From Oryzias latipes (taxonomy: Eukaryota; Chordata; Actinopteri; Beloniformes; Adrianichthyidae): a stretch of 64,000 bases of DNA. The stretch lies in the NCBI RefSeq assembly GCF_002234675.1, contig NC_019879.2, forward strand, positions 22,625,855 to 22,689,854, given 5' to 3'. The notes under the pieces were generated by a model. The model did not search any database. It worked only from the letters and a program-made list of their open reading frames with translations, and was not told the origin of the DNA. Each line of letters opens with the position of its first letter. Within the stretch, counting starts at the first letter, position 1. Made by a program: the position numbers and the translations under genes. Below, piece by piece: positions 27,298-40,200 of the stretch.

Positions 27298-28694
27298 CAC
27301 TGATATTTTTATAAAGTTCATATTTGACGCACTTGTAGCTGGGTCAAGTAAATGTTTCAGCTTTGTCCAGTTTTTGTACAGATAGGGGATGTGCTAAATT
27401 TATCAGATTTTAACTCAAAATTGAATAAAATGTTCACAATGAAAGATTTCCGTTATCAGTTTGTTATCTTTTTCAAACTGAGTTGTGGTGTTTAATGCTC
27501 TTGTTTAAATTGACACGCATGTTGGGTTGGTGGAACACTTTCAGTGTAAACATTGAACAATGTCTGGTCACTTGTTTCCATTCGTCTACTGTATCACATA
27601 GAATATTCCGTTATGTCTGATGAAGCTTTTTAAGACGGTATATTAACATTTGCATTCATCTTGTTCAAAAATGAGGAACGATTTAAGTTAAAACCTCTTT
27701 TTGCTCTAATTTCTTAACATTTTTTGGAAAGTATTCCCAGTATTTATGTTTTTTTGTTATTATTATCATTGCTGGTCTTGGTGCTTTGAAGAAATATGAC
27801 AAGACTATTTGGGTCAAGCAGAATCACTTGGGCCAACATCTGAACCAGTTCAGGTCCCCTGTTCCATCTCTGCAACACCTGTGTGTCTGCCATGATAATT
27901 GCTCTTATGTGGCAACTCGGTGAGCTTCTGAAACTGCCTTAAAACCACCAATGGTTTGAAATTGGAATCAAAACTTATAAAAGAGGCCACAAAGCTAAAA
28001 AATCCGATGTTTAGGCATAACAAGTTCCACTAATATAAACTATAAGTTTGATTCCTCCCACTCCTTTTCAAGCCATTCATCAAATTCCTTTTGGCAAACT
28101 TAATATTTAATAGTTTAAATGTATCATGTACTGTATAAGTGCTAATATTACTATTTTTGATTAAGAGTACTCATAATTATTGAATCAATGAATTATTTAC
28201 ATATGTATGTGTATATATTTTCCAATCAATTAATGAGCAATTATCTTGAGTTTGATAAATCTGTGTATAGATATATATTTCTTTTGTTCGACTCAATTCA
28301 ATTTTATTTATATAGCCCAATATTACAACAATAGTTGTAAACATACCGGTTATTGTAATTTGTTTGTCTTCTTTTGTTTTATTTTTGTTATGATTGTTTG
28401 AAATAAAATTAAAAATTCCTTATTACATTTTTTTACTTTAAATTTTTAGAAACTGCTTTTGGAAAAGTCCCATTAAAGTCCTATTATTATCCCATTATCA
28501 ATTTTAGGCTAAACTGACCTAAACTGATTTTTTATAGGCAAATAAAATAAAACAGAAACCTCTGGCTGAAATGCAAACAATTGTTGTAGATAACACAATA
28601 GAGTATGAGTAAAGAACATTTTTAAAAAGTGTTAAGGACAATGCCAACAGCTTTATAAAAGAAAAAAAAAAAAGAAAGTAAGGATAATTTAACA
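27298..28694. other. AT-rich noncoding stretch
   Basis: No gene. A truncated minus-strand LINE tail (CTCAATTCAATTTTATTTAT, then ATAGCCCAATATTACAACA) lies at about 28290-28335 and is of the same tail type as the LINE at 8840-9705. Confidence 0.5.
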
Positions 28695-28960
28695 GGCGGC
28701 CGTGGTGCAGCGGTAGGGCGGTCGACCCATGATCGTAAGATTACAGGTTCAATTCCCGCCTTGCACACCCATGAGTCGAAGTGTCTTTGGGCAAGACACT
28801 GAACCCCACCTTTCCTCTGGTGGTAGGCGGGCACCTGTGTTTGGCAGCGGAGCAGCCACCAGTGAGTGTATGTGACTGGGTGAATTGGTCTGTGACTGTT
28901 AAGCGCTTTGTCCTTGTAGGAAGAAAGGCACTATGTAGGCATACGCCATTTACCAAATTT
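28695..28960 (+). repeat. tRNA-derived SINE
   Basis: The head GGCGGCCGTGGTGCAGCGGT is an A-box region and GGTTCAATTCC at 28746-28756 is a good B box. The core GTCTTTGGGCAAGACACTGA and the tail with TTAAGCGCTTTG...CACTATGTA...CCATTTACCA follow the standard order of a very common teleost SINE. The copy looks nearly full length. Confidence 0.85.
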
Positions 28961-31900
28961 ACAAATTTGTCTCTTAAATATTGCTGTTTATTTGTGAATT
29001 TTATTCAAGGCCTCTTCCTTTATTGTATGTTAACATTCAAAAATAATAATTTGTCATATTAGTGACTGCTATAGCTAAAACTGTAAAAGGACATATTCTG
29101 TAGTATAGTATAACTGACTCTGAAAACTTAACTTCTTTAGTTTGACAAAAGTTGTGGAGTTTGGACCAAAGAGGCAAATCGGTGAGCATCAGCAGCCGCT
29201 CCACCTCTGTAATTGGGTAGAATTTAGAAAGGAGCTATGAAATTCATCCCTGTAACTTTAATGGGATCCAGTGTCCAAGATTCCAGGTTGCTGCTCCCAA
29301 GGTGCTGGTCTAAGTTAGCCAACATTTATCACATAAACATCTACCACCACTCCTACTAAAGCAGACAAATGCTTTCCCGCTCCGCAATCCCTTCCACAGC
29401 CATCAGAATCAGGGCAGCAAATCCAACTTTAATAGTTATCTATGGACTCTCTCGCATGCAATGAACACCTACATTTATTTCTCTGCTTTCCCCCGATGAG
29501 GGTAAGTGGATCAATTAGTGAAGACTACAAGTTCAGCATCTTTACACATAGTATCAATTGTTAAGTTGAGCAACAGCAAGTCCCAGGTTTATCTCGGATC
29601 TGTTCCTCCCCTCGTTCCAGTCCCTTCTTCTCCTCCCCTCAAATTCAAAGCTAGCCTCATTACAAATGATTTGCTGATACACACAACCTTGGCAAACGCC
29701 TTAGCGCTAATGGCGCACAGATTGATTTTTAATTAGTATCACATTTGGAAACTGGCCAGTTGAAATTGAGTTTTATGAAAAAAGAATCACCTTTGAGCTC
29801 AATATGTTGAAAGGTGAACGCAGATTCTCAAAAAGAAATCCAGTATGTGTCACACATAAATATTTTTTTGTGGCAGAAAATGACAGCTTTCTTTACACTG
29901 TACATGTTTAAGTTTGGGGTTTCAAAGAGAACATCTGATTGGTCACACAAAGTGGGTCAGAACAAATATAGTTTCAGGTTTCCTGAAAATTTTCCACCAA
30001 AATGTCAGCTCACATCAAACAAGCAGACTTGGAGAAGCCTAAAAACCTATGTGGTCTGTGAGTTCAGCTGACTTTAGGTCATTAATAAAGTGCACTCAGC
30101 TTTCATAAACTAGGCCAGCATTTATGATGACATGAAGGGAAACGAACAACATCTGCAATGTTTGAAACCCAGATGTGAATGCTGGGATTAAGCCCCTGAA
30201 CTGCAGCAGAGGAAACTCATCTGTTTAAATCTTTAAAATACAGATGCTAATATTTTTGTATTTTTTTAATACTTTTGTCTTTGTTGCCCAGTTTGAAGAA
30301 AATATGCAATCGTCTCTTTATAGGGTACATATTGTTGTAACACATAGAAGTTTGTTGTTTTTCTATATTTTTATTGTATGTTAAAGCCCAATTGTAACGT
30401 TAAAATTCAGTGGTGATATTGTGGTTTGCATTTTACCTGAATTCCGTTCATGATGTCTCTTATATTAGGGTCATAGTTTGTATCAATTTAGTGCTAAAAA
30501 CACTTTTGAACAGCTTGGTTTTTAAAGGGTTTCCTCTTTAAACATGATGTTTTGGGATAAACAGCACAGCTGAAGATGAAAATTATTTCCATAAACCTAT
30601 TAAACAGTGAACAGATTTACATAAAAACTCAAATATCATTGTACAGTTTTAGGTATTACGTGGTTATTGCCATTAATTTTTTAATGAATTAAAACCTTTG
30701 AGTCTCTCAAGGAGAGACTCAACCGGTATTGCACACTCACAGTTTCTTTTTGTTTTTTACTTTTTTTAGTTGCACAATTTCTTTTATTTAAATCCGTATA
30801 TTCAAAAATTTTAGGTTGTGTGTCCACAGACAGAAATGAAGAAGGAAAAACATTATATTCTGGCAGTATGTGCTTTGTTCATCCGCAAAACCTGTTTATG
30901 TTTTGCATAAATCAGATTGCTCAAAGATGTTGAGGGAAATCACACATGAATGTAACTGACCCAACAATCCACTCAACAGTAATTTATTGGTGTGATCCAT
31001 CATTATCATGTTTTATTATGGCCACCATTGGAGATATAATTCACAAATAGGCACTCACAGCAGTGATGACAATGAGGGAGAGGGGTGTCCTTTACCTTCG
31101 TCCTCTGCCAGGAGCCTTCAGGAGTCTCTGAAGCCCTATATGCAGGAGACCCAGCCTAGAATAAGCAGGGAGGCATGGAATCTGGGGAGCAAGAGCCTGC
31201 CCTGTTAGCCCACTACATTGTGGGGCAGCAGGACTCCCATTAAGTGCCTGAGAGGGAGAATGAAAAAGACAGAACACACCACAGCAGCAGTATAGCTGTC
31301 TTGGTGCCACGTCACATGACCACCTTTGTATTCGGTGGCCATAACTCACTGCTGGCACACAGGAATTGATCCCTGGCTGGACACTCCCAGGAGGAGCCCT
31401 GGCACTCAGCAGAGTTTGATCCTTCAGATTAATGCAACAAGGATTCCAGGTCTTTGTCTCTGACCAAACACTTAACATCCCTGGAATTTGTATCCAGCAA
31501 AGGTTGAGTCCCATGTTTATTTGGGTAATGAATTGTTGTAATTAATGCACCTATTGATTCCTCCTCAATGTCTCCTACAAAGGCCAGTCCAATTTCTAAT
31601 TTAAAAAGAGTGTTGGCAATAAGATGAAAAAAGGGGAGGTGAGCCCAGTATAGACAAAACAATTGCACTATGTGCTCTTGGAATGAGAATGCAATTGTTC
31701 AATGAATCACATTTGAATACATTCAATTAAATCCTTTAAATTGTGGGCTTGGTCTGGGCCCACGGTTGGATCCCCTTGGTTATCTTCTCGTGTCGTAATA
31801 AAAATGTAAATCCCTGGAGGACATCTGAGAGGGGATGAGGACGTTTGCCAAATAGCTTCTCTGAGCTCTGGTGTCACACTAATAGCCACAATGCAATTTT

Positions 31901-32029
31901 CTCACACAAACAGTGCATTAGCATATAATTCCCTAGAATTATGACCCTACTAATCTCTATCATTGCATCCTTTTGTAGGGTTATAAAGGGACTGTTACAG
32001 CATAGAAGGGAATGTTCTAAATATGCAAA

Positions 32030-32330
32030 GGACAGAAAGTTTTCAAGTTTGTGCGTGCAATCCTGTGATTGCCTGAGGACAAACGTGTGATATTCATCTC
32101 ATTCCATGCTGCATATGCAGCTGAAAGCGTCCGAGACCTCCTGCTTCTTGTGTCCTTTTTCCTGCAGCGTGACGCTGGGTGGCTGCGCCCTTTGTAAACA
32201 CCTGGTCACCACTGCTGTGAAATGTCTGACCACAGAACAATGAACAGCCAGCTGGTCCATCTATTATTGTTTGTTGCGGTTCACCTCAAGAACTGCATCG
32301 CCCCCTGTGAGTAATTACAAGAAAATGAGC
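32030..32330. promoter_or_regulatory. Candidate enhancer-like element
   Basis: A GC-richer, repeat-free block containing a perfect 14-bp palindrome GCTGCATATGCAGC (32108-32121), which includes a POU-like ATGCAG core and E-box-like CATATG. A forkhead-type TTTGTAAACA lies near 32190 and GGTCACC near 32204. Support is motif density only. Confidence 0.3.
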
Positions 32331-33189
32331 TTTTGACCTTTGCTGTACAGCGGAATACACAAAACTTTAAGGGTAATATAGTCAATGTGTGCATATTGAT
32401 CACAGCTGTAATTAAAGCTAAACATCTTTAAAAGGTTTTCTGTTTATCTCCTGGAAATTACAACATCAGACAGAGATTTCATCATTTGTTTTGATGTGCT
32501 ATTAAGTGTGATATTTGAATTGGTTTAAAATTCTGTTTATTTAACTCAAATCGAATAGACTTAAACTAAATCATGACCAGCAGTTCAGTCCATTGCTTGG
32601 TTTTTCCATTTTAACAGTGATGATGAGTAATGATTCATTCCAACATCCTGGATTTTCTGAGAGCCTATGGCATGCCTTATTAAAGACAAAATAGGTAGAA
32701 GACTAATTAAACTGACCAAACAGGAATGACGGCATGCCCAACTGCCAGAGCCAAGCAAGGGCTTGAAAAATGGCTCCTCTGCAATTTCAATTAATCAGTT
32801 GTATTTTGCTTAATTTTGTTTGACGTTGGCAGAGGAAACGTCCTCTGGGAGTATCTGTCCTCTGACCACTAATGCCTTAGTAATTCTTCCATCAGCACGA
32901 GCCATGATTGAAATAATCCAAGTGTGTGTGTTTGAGAGTGTGCGCACATTAATCTGGAGGGGGTGTTTGTGGGTGGGTTTCTAAATATTTCTGCATGGAG
33001 TGAAGAGTGCAGAGGTTGATTGTAAAGCCCACACACCTGAGAATGGAACCTGATTAACCTAACAGTGACTCCAGAAGCATATGACCACTGCCGCTTCCTC
33101 TCCAACTGGTAGCCCAGGAAGAGATGTTGAACCTAACCCCTCCAGCAGTGATGAATTAACAATAGAATAATTCAATGCCTGAGTAATTA

Positions 33190-33500
33190 CAAAACTCTTT
33201 GGACAAGGCAACATTTTTCAGCTTTGCCGCACAGGTTCGTCAGTACTGTGGCTTTTACCTGGAATGAGCTCTTTGCTCTCCCTAACTTTGTTTTCTCTGA
33301 TGCAGATTAGATCTGCCACCCCATTACAGATTCATTTTCCTAATTTTTCATGTCTGCGCCTCGCCCCATCTGCACAGGGCTGATAATTGTGGGGACCAGC
33401 CCTGGTGATTAACATCAGCAGAATTAATTACGCCCGCCATTAAGGCTCCAGGTTGCACACAATGATCAAGAGAAATTAACTTTCTCCCAGGCCCCTAAAT
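33190..33500. promoter_or_regulatory. Candidate homeodomain-rich enhancer
   Basis: From 33382 to 33480 the sequence packs TGATAATTG, GTGATTAACATC, AGAATTAATTACGC, CCATTAAGG and GAAATTAAC into about 100 bases, with ATTACAGATTCATTTTCCTAA just upstream. The texture (low repeat, balanced GC, clustered TAAT cores) is typical of conserved vertebrate developmental enhancers. Its location fits the HoxD-side desert. Conservation not tested. Confidence 0.35.
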
Positions 33501-33829
33501 CATCTCACCTTCAAGTGGAGTGATGGCAAAGAGACAGGCCTGGAGTCCTGGACCCTGCACAGCACCTTCTTAACCAAACATGAGGTGTGCATCCTGCCTC
33601 CCACCAAGGAGATTACAGAGACAGCTGACTGGTATCAATTACGCTACCGTATGTGATGGGATGAGTGAGAAGTGTTCAGGGTCTGGTGACTAATGGACCT
33701 GGGTTGTAGCCACCCTGCTGCTGGAGACCTGGGAGCTGACTATTTATTTGGCCTGGGACGAACTGCCAGATGCTGACAGCCTCAGTTCAGCAGTCCGGTG
33801 CATATGTATCTCTGGATACCACTTATAGT

Positions 33830-34230
33830 TTAAAGACAGACTCACACGAAAATCCTGTTTTTGATATTTAATGTGTTTGTAGCATTTATTTCATGTTGGA
33901 GGGCATATATAGGAAGAAAATTAAGCTCAAAATTGCATTTCTGAGTATTTCTTTATTCAAATCATTTTAATTCTGGAGCAGACCAAAAATTGCGCTTGGA
34001 AAAAGCCTGTACAGTAAAGAAGATGCCGCAGTCGGTGGGCCACAAGCTCCTTGCTGCGCTGCATTCTGATGTATCCTCTTGTAGACAAATAGATCCACGT
34101 ACGTCTTCGTTTTCCTCGTCCGAGTTGAAATCTGGCTCAAAACTCGATAGCTCCAAGATTGTTCACCGTTTTTGTTTTTGCTAATGTTAGGTTGGAGTTG
34201 TTAGGGGCTGTAACCTAGCTGGAGAGCATG
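33830..34230 (-). repeat. Decayed interspersed repeat with short ORF
   Basis: The block has the texture of a widespread fish repeat. On the minus strand 34156-33962 encodes a 64-residue open frame containing SSFEPDFNSDEE, an acidic motif of a type I associate with small proteins of fish DNA transposons. Ends and family were not found. Confidence 0.35.
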
Positions 34231-37200
34231 TACACAAAGGGATCGTGAGAAAGGAAGGCAGCCTTTCCCCACTCTCCACACTATGTTCTAGAAAATGACA
34301 CAGTTGTTGTTGTTGCTGTTTTTCTTTGCCTAAAAACAGCATAATCATAATTAAAAGACCACTGGGGAATGCTTTTACAATAGACCAAAACATGATTTGA
34401 GTAGGACTTGAAGCAGCTTTGAGTAGGATATCTGTGTGATATAATGTGTGATCATTCGTCACCTTTATGAACCACACTAAACACCAAAACCCCCTGAATG
34501 GAACACACTCCACGCTTCCACAACAAGGGGGGAAGAGCAGCCATGTTAAAGGAGATAAGCAAATTGCATTTGCATCATATTGACTTGTCAAGGTTAAGCA
34601 TTGAGAACAGAAAGAGGGATAAAAGGCGAAATCCCAGCATCCTTTTTACCCGGTCTTTCTGTGCTGAAAAAGATGCATGAGAAGTGAAATCAGAGGGTTA
34701 ACAAAAACCTAACCGACGGCTGCAAGACAGAGGGGCTTCTGCTTTGACTGTGATGGGTTATTCTCCATGCAGAGCCCCACTGAGATAGCAATCGCACCAC
34801 AAAGACAACAGACACTCGTTTGTTTAGGGAACGTTTGGCGCTCTGTTCTCGTTTATACTGATTTGATTTAGCTCCACGGAATCTAATTAAGCTCAGACAC
34901 AACGCTCTTTGGAGTTTCAGCAGTCATATTGTGAATGTCAGCTTTTGAAAAATGGCTGCGAGCAATCAAACCTGTGAATGTTTTTTTAATGAAACAACAT
35001 CCTACCAACAATGAAAGTGATAGGTGTCAGTATATGCGTAGCAATAAAAATAACAAGAGTTTTCATGCATAAAGATCGTATAAATTTTATTGATAGTTGC
35101 CACATTGCAGGGTTGTAAAAACAATAACCAAAACAGTCGCAATAACAACTCTGCAAAGAGAAGTGGCATTATTATCTCAGGAAAAATATACATATATGTA
35201 ATAATGAGAGAACACCCTGAGTAAAGCCCGATCTCCCTCCCATGGTGATTGTCACAGCGCTTCCTTTTCCTTAATTAGCTGTGGCAGCTTTGCTTAAATT
35301 TGGTGTATAATCCCAGGGATGAAGTGCAGTCAGCATCTTTCTTTTCTGAAAACACAGGAGGTGCAGTATCATCAACTTCATCTTCTCACCAACACCTCCG
35401 CTGGATGTTTTAATAAGGTTAAAAGACTAGTCAGCAATTACCCCCTGCTCAGTGGAGGAAAACTCAGAAACACAGTCCCATTACTGCAAATGTCAGACAT
35501 ACCAAAAAAAAGTCTTGCTTTTAATAAATGAGCCATAAGAACTAGGGTTTTATTTAGAATTCTGTGATTGGTTAAAACTGACATTAACCCTGTAATGACC
35601 ACTACATGAAAGAGTTGCCAGAATTTTTTATTAAGATGTTTATTTAATAAAATCCACAAAAATAATGCTTTTTTTATAAAATATAAATTTAACTATGTTG
35701 CATTTGATAATTTTGTCAGTTTTGGCTCACAACAATGTTGGTTTAAAATCCAGTAATATTGACATGAGTGCTCAAGAAGAAAAAGCAAATCATTTACCCA
35801 CTGTCTCAAATTTGATTTGCTCATTTTAAACATTATGTAACTGTATTATAAAGAATGAATCATAAACAAATTGTGCATTCTTTCAAAAGATGAACACCAA
35901 TATATGAGTTATTCTCACCATAAAGTTTTGAAAATGAACAAAACCCTTTTCTGCCCAATTTGTCTTGAGATTTCATGGACCCAGCCAGTTTGAACTGAGC
36001 AGGACAGGTCCTTCTACTGCCCCTCATGAGGAATGATGTTCTACAACAGCGTAGAAAACATGGACCAAGTTATGGGTTTTTAAGGAACGTTTTGATCGTG
36101 CTAATGAGATAGAGGTCTCAGAAATGTGTGTACCAAAATATGATATAAAAGAGTGAACAACATACCTTACTTGTAATATCTACTTGAGAAACTTACAGCA
36201 ATTGGCGTGAGACAGTCCAGAAAGCGTCATTCAGTGACATTTATTGCTTCTGCTGTGGGGAAACAGGTAAAGAGAGCACAACATCTACAAAGTACCCCCC
36301 TTTGACACCAGCACTCCACAAATCAGGGTTAGACAGGGCAGAACAGGGGGCAGGGAAACAGAGGTCCTTTAGAGTTCCTATATGGTCTAGGAATGAGACG
36401 ATGGCAGCCCATGCAGGTTAACCAAGCATCTGGGATACGTCTGTTTGAGTTTAGAAAGCTCAGCAGTAGACAACTTAAAGGGAGACGTGTGTCAGCCACT
36501 GCTGGTCCTACAAATCTCACCCTACTTTTGCTTCCCAGTGATACAATTTCCTAATAGGGCTACCCTCTCCACCTCAAGGAGGCCAAGACTTGCATGTGGG
36601 GGGTATCAGCTCCAATGAAATTAGCCCTCCTTGTTGCACTTATTAGATAATACTTCCTGTATTAGCAGAGCAGCAGTGATAGGGGGCAGATTTACAGCTC
36701 TCTGCGGCAGGCAGCTCACTTTAACATCGTCTCTGCTCATTAAACAGAGGATGTCATCAGTCCACACCCCTGCTACATGTTACATGTCACACATATCCTC
36801 CATAGGCCAGCCTTTGTCCACAACATCCTCTAAATCTGTCATTGCCACCTGGACAAGGCACATGTCACCCCCCTGCAGCAGCTTCATACATTCATGTGTA
36901 TTAGCAGCACACAGTGCAAAACAAGCAGCGACTGCATGTGAGTACATTGGATGTACTGGGCGGTCCACGTGGGGCAAGTGGCCCACTTGTTTCACTTGTT
37001 TGTACAGTTTATGCAGATGAGGACAAGATAAGGAAGCTTTGGTTGCTGGGCGGAGGAGCAGAAAATCTTCTCATATCCCACCAGCAGATGAAATAGCATG
37101 CTCTTTCTAGATATTGTCTTTTTTTCACCCCTGAGAATATTACTTAAAAAACTATTTGGAGTGTATTTAAATCATTTCATGGGTAAGCAAGTGGAATATT

Positions 37201-40200
37201 GCTGCATGCTGTGCTATAGCTATTTTTAATTTAATTGAAACAATAAAACATAAATATATATTTTAAAGCCAATCATCAGTTCACTTTTAAAGATTTCAAT
37301 TTTATTATTTAAGTAAATTAACTGTTCTGTAAACTGAGGTGTTTAATAAAGAAATACTCTTCAGTTTTCTTGGGTCTTTGTTTTCAAATTCACCATCATT
37401 TTCTAGTGCTTAAGGCTCCCTCCAAAGTCACATCCAAGCATTGCATGTGATCTTTTAAATTCCAGGAGCAGGATTTTGGGAACATGCAGGGGCCATAATG
37501 ATCATTATGATTTTAATTAGTGGGGAATAAAAAAAAATATAAGAGGCAAATGTAAAGATAAACGCTGTAATTTTTAAATAAATGCAAAAACATCAACAAC
37601 TATAGAATAGAATAACTAATTACTTGTGATCATAATGTGCTATGATTGACGTTGATTTCTGTAAAGTCTATCAGTGAGTTGATATATATTGATAGTAATC
37701 ACACTCTAACTGGATAAAAGACTAGGGAGGATTTGCTTGGGACGAGTTGCACCATGCCAGCATTGGCTATTACACTACATTAGTCACTGACTCCTGGGAC
37801 CACACTTTGGAGCGCTCGTCTTTAAATAGAACATCATCTCATTCAAAAAAAAAAAAAAAATTGGTGTGGAGACGTACTCCTATGTGAGCGTATTTAAGTG
37901 CTCATGACTCCTTGTGTTTTTGTGTTCAGAAGCACCTAAGAATCCAAAAGGTGCCATTTGATTACATGTCTGCTGAAATGTTTCCTCTCGTTCAATACAC
38001 TACACCGCTTACTATCAACACCACAATCGTTCTCGGTGAAGACGCAGGGGAGAAAGGAAAGCCTGCCGTCCAAGATGGATGTGTGTTATTGTTTGTGGGA
38101 TGACAGTGTGCTTCAATCAGGTCCTCTGAGCTCTAATCCCGGTTAGAGCTTTTGAAAAGCTGAGTCAGCCACTGCCACACTGATCCATCACAGTGCGTTA
38201 GTACTGGGCAGGTGTGCTCCACAGCTCCCAGGAGACAGAGGAAACACCTGCCCTGCAATGCTCGGGACTTCATCATCCCGCCGTTCCTTTGTCTCCTTCT
38301 GCTGGGAGCTCAACGTCGGGCCACATAAAAATGTGAAAGCAGCACTTTTGTGGTCTTTTGTTGCCAGTGCAAGGGAATTAAGGGAAGATGTCTCTCCCTT
38401 GTCTCCCTGCACCTACCCCCTGTATTATTCCTCACCCAGGAAGAAGGGACAAGCCCAGCATGGACCGCACACAACTTCTGTGGAGTACCACCGATTACTG
38501 TAACGGAGAAGTCAGGAGAGGGGGACACTAATCTTCATTTTATAATACAATCACCTTATATCAAATTGAATACATGTTTGTAGAAGCCAATGAATTCAGA
38601 AATACACAGAGAGAAACAAGTGCTTATTACACCTGAGACAACTGTGGTGGAGAGGAGTGAGTTTGTTTCTGCTGCAGGCAGTCAATTAGTGCCAGAGGGA
38701 TACACAACACTGTTGTTTTCTGCTGAGCAGCAGTAAATAAAGGCTTTTATTAAACCACACGCTGTCTGTGTCTTCTCCTTGGACTTTAATGCAGTGAACG
38801 TCTCGGTTTTTTTTACCCTGTGAGGAAAGTGTTATTTCACATTTTGTAAAGAATTTTCATGTTTTAAACTTAATTTAGACTCTATAAATAACGCAGTGTT
38901 TCTCTTTCACACACAGAAAGTCATTCTTATGAATAAATCAATGCATCATAACAATGCAACAGTGAACATATGGTGGCCAATTCTGTGTCTTGCTCAAGGA
39001 CATTTCAACTCATGGAAGGGCTGGAGATCAAACTATCAATCTTCCAAATGGAATGTTTTTATGTGAAGAAAACAAAAGCCATAATTCTGGAACATTTTAT
39101 GAATGAAAAAAAATCTTAATTGGATGATAAAAACAAGCTAAGTAAAAAAAATTTGACTGATTTTAGAAATAAACTTTTCATATCGAAATGTGTTTTTCCC
39201 ACATATTGTGCACATATTGTTCAATTTAGCAAATTTATTTGGTTGAAAATATTTAGGATTTGTCCCATTTTGTATAATTACTTCCTGTCATCTTTATCCA
39301 GTGGGTTTGAAAAAGTTTTGTATGCATATTTATCATGCTTCATATATTTATACTGATTTTGAATGACAATCCTGCCAAAGCTGCAAGTCATTTGTTTAAA
39401 AGTGAGAACAAAATGTTTCTCTTTTTTTTTAGCAAACCGCTGTCTTGTGAGTCCGTTTCTTCTATATTCCACAGCAAACCCATAAATCGAAGTAATCAAA
39501 AAATCCAACTACAGGGCCACACCAACCAACTTCAACTTTTGTAGATTGATTCTATTTATATTTTGGTGTGATTTACACTCAGTTTCCTCCATGCAAGTGA
39601 ACAGGAAACAGATGCTAGGAATTGTTCTGTCCCTAAATTCCACAGAGAGAGATTCTAGTCAACACCAACATGTAAGATTGGCTTTGTACTTGCATGTGAA
39701 ATGGTAGTAGACAGTGACTAAATTGACTCCCTGGTTTCCCTGCTCTGAATCCCCATTTCCTCAGATTTTCCACTTGCGTACGTCCGTCTGCCCAAGCCCA
39801 GGTTACTGCCGGTGGGCGTTCCCAGAGGAGTCATGGAGCCGACTCTACTCTTTCTCAGGACAAGGTCGACCTTAACAGCCTAAGCACAATGGGCAGTGGA
39901 GAGCAGACTTTTATTGTGAGCATTAAGTTCACAGAAGTTACTTAGTTAATAATTATATCTAACACTTAGGAAATATTCACCAAAAAAATAATTATTACAA
40001 AAAAAGAAGCAGCTGCAGATTCTATTTCTTTCACTCCCAAAAGCAAAAACGTATTGCTTTAAATAAATCTGTTGTTTTTTTCTCCAAGCTTCCTAAAGTT
40101 GGCAAAAACTTGAATCAAACATCATGTGACAACAGGGAAAATAATTACCATGATTTGCAAGAAGATCCACACTTTTCATGGACCATGGCGCCATCTAGGG

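Larger units (their letters stand above)
28961..33829. other. Gene-free stretch with candidate regulatory blocks
   Basis: No gene supported. It contains a small hairpin at 30698-30722 (11-bp stem TTGAGTCTCTC, 3-base loop), and unusually complex, low-repeat sequence between 31740 and 33830 (candidate elements listed separately). A 140-codon minus-strand open frame at 31092-31514 has no protein-like features. Confidence 0.4.

Noticed and set aside
28695-28770. A possible tRNA gene with a good B box
   Set aside because: It is the head of a SINE with a standard core and tail; a tRNA cloverleaf is not kept.
31092-31514. A 140-codon minus-strand open frame
   Set aside because: Cys- and Pro-rich without any recognisable motif; nothing supports expression.
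33962-34156. A host gene encoding the acidic 64-residue frame
   Set aside because: The surrounding sequence looks like a common fish repeat, so it is treated as a repeat remnant.
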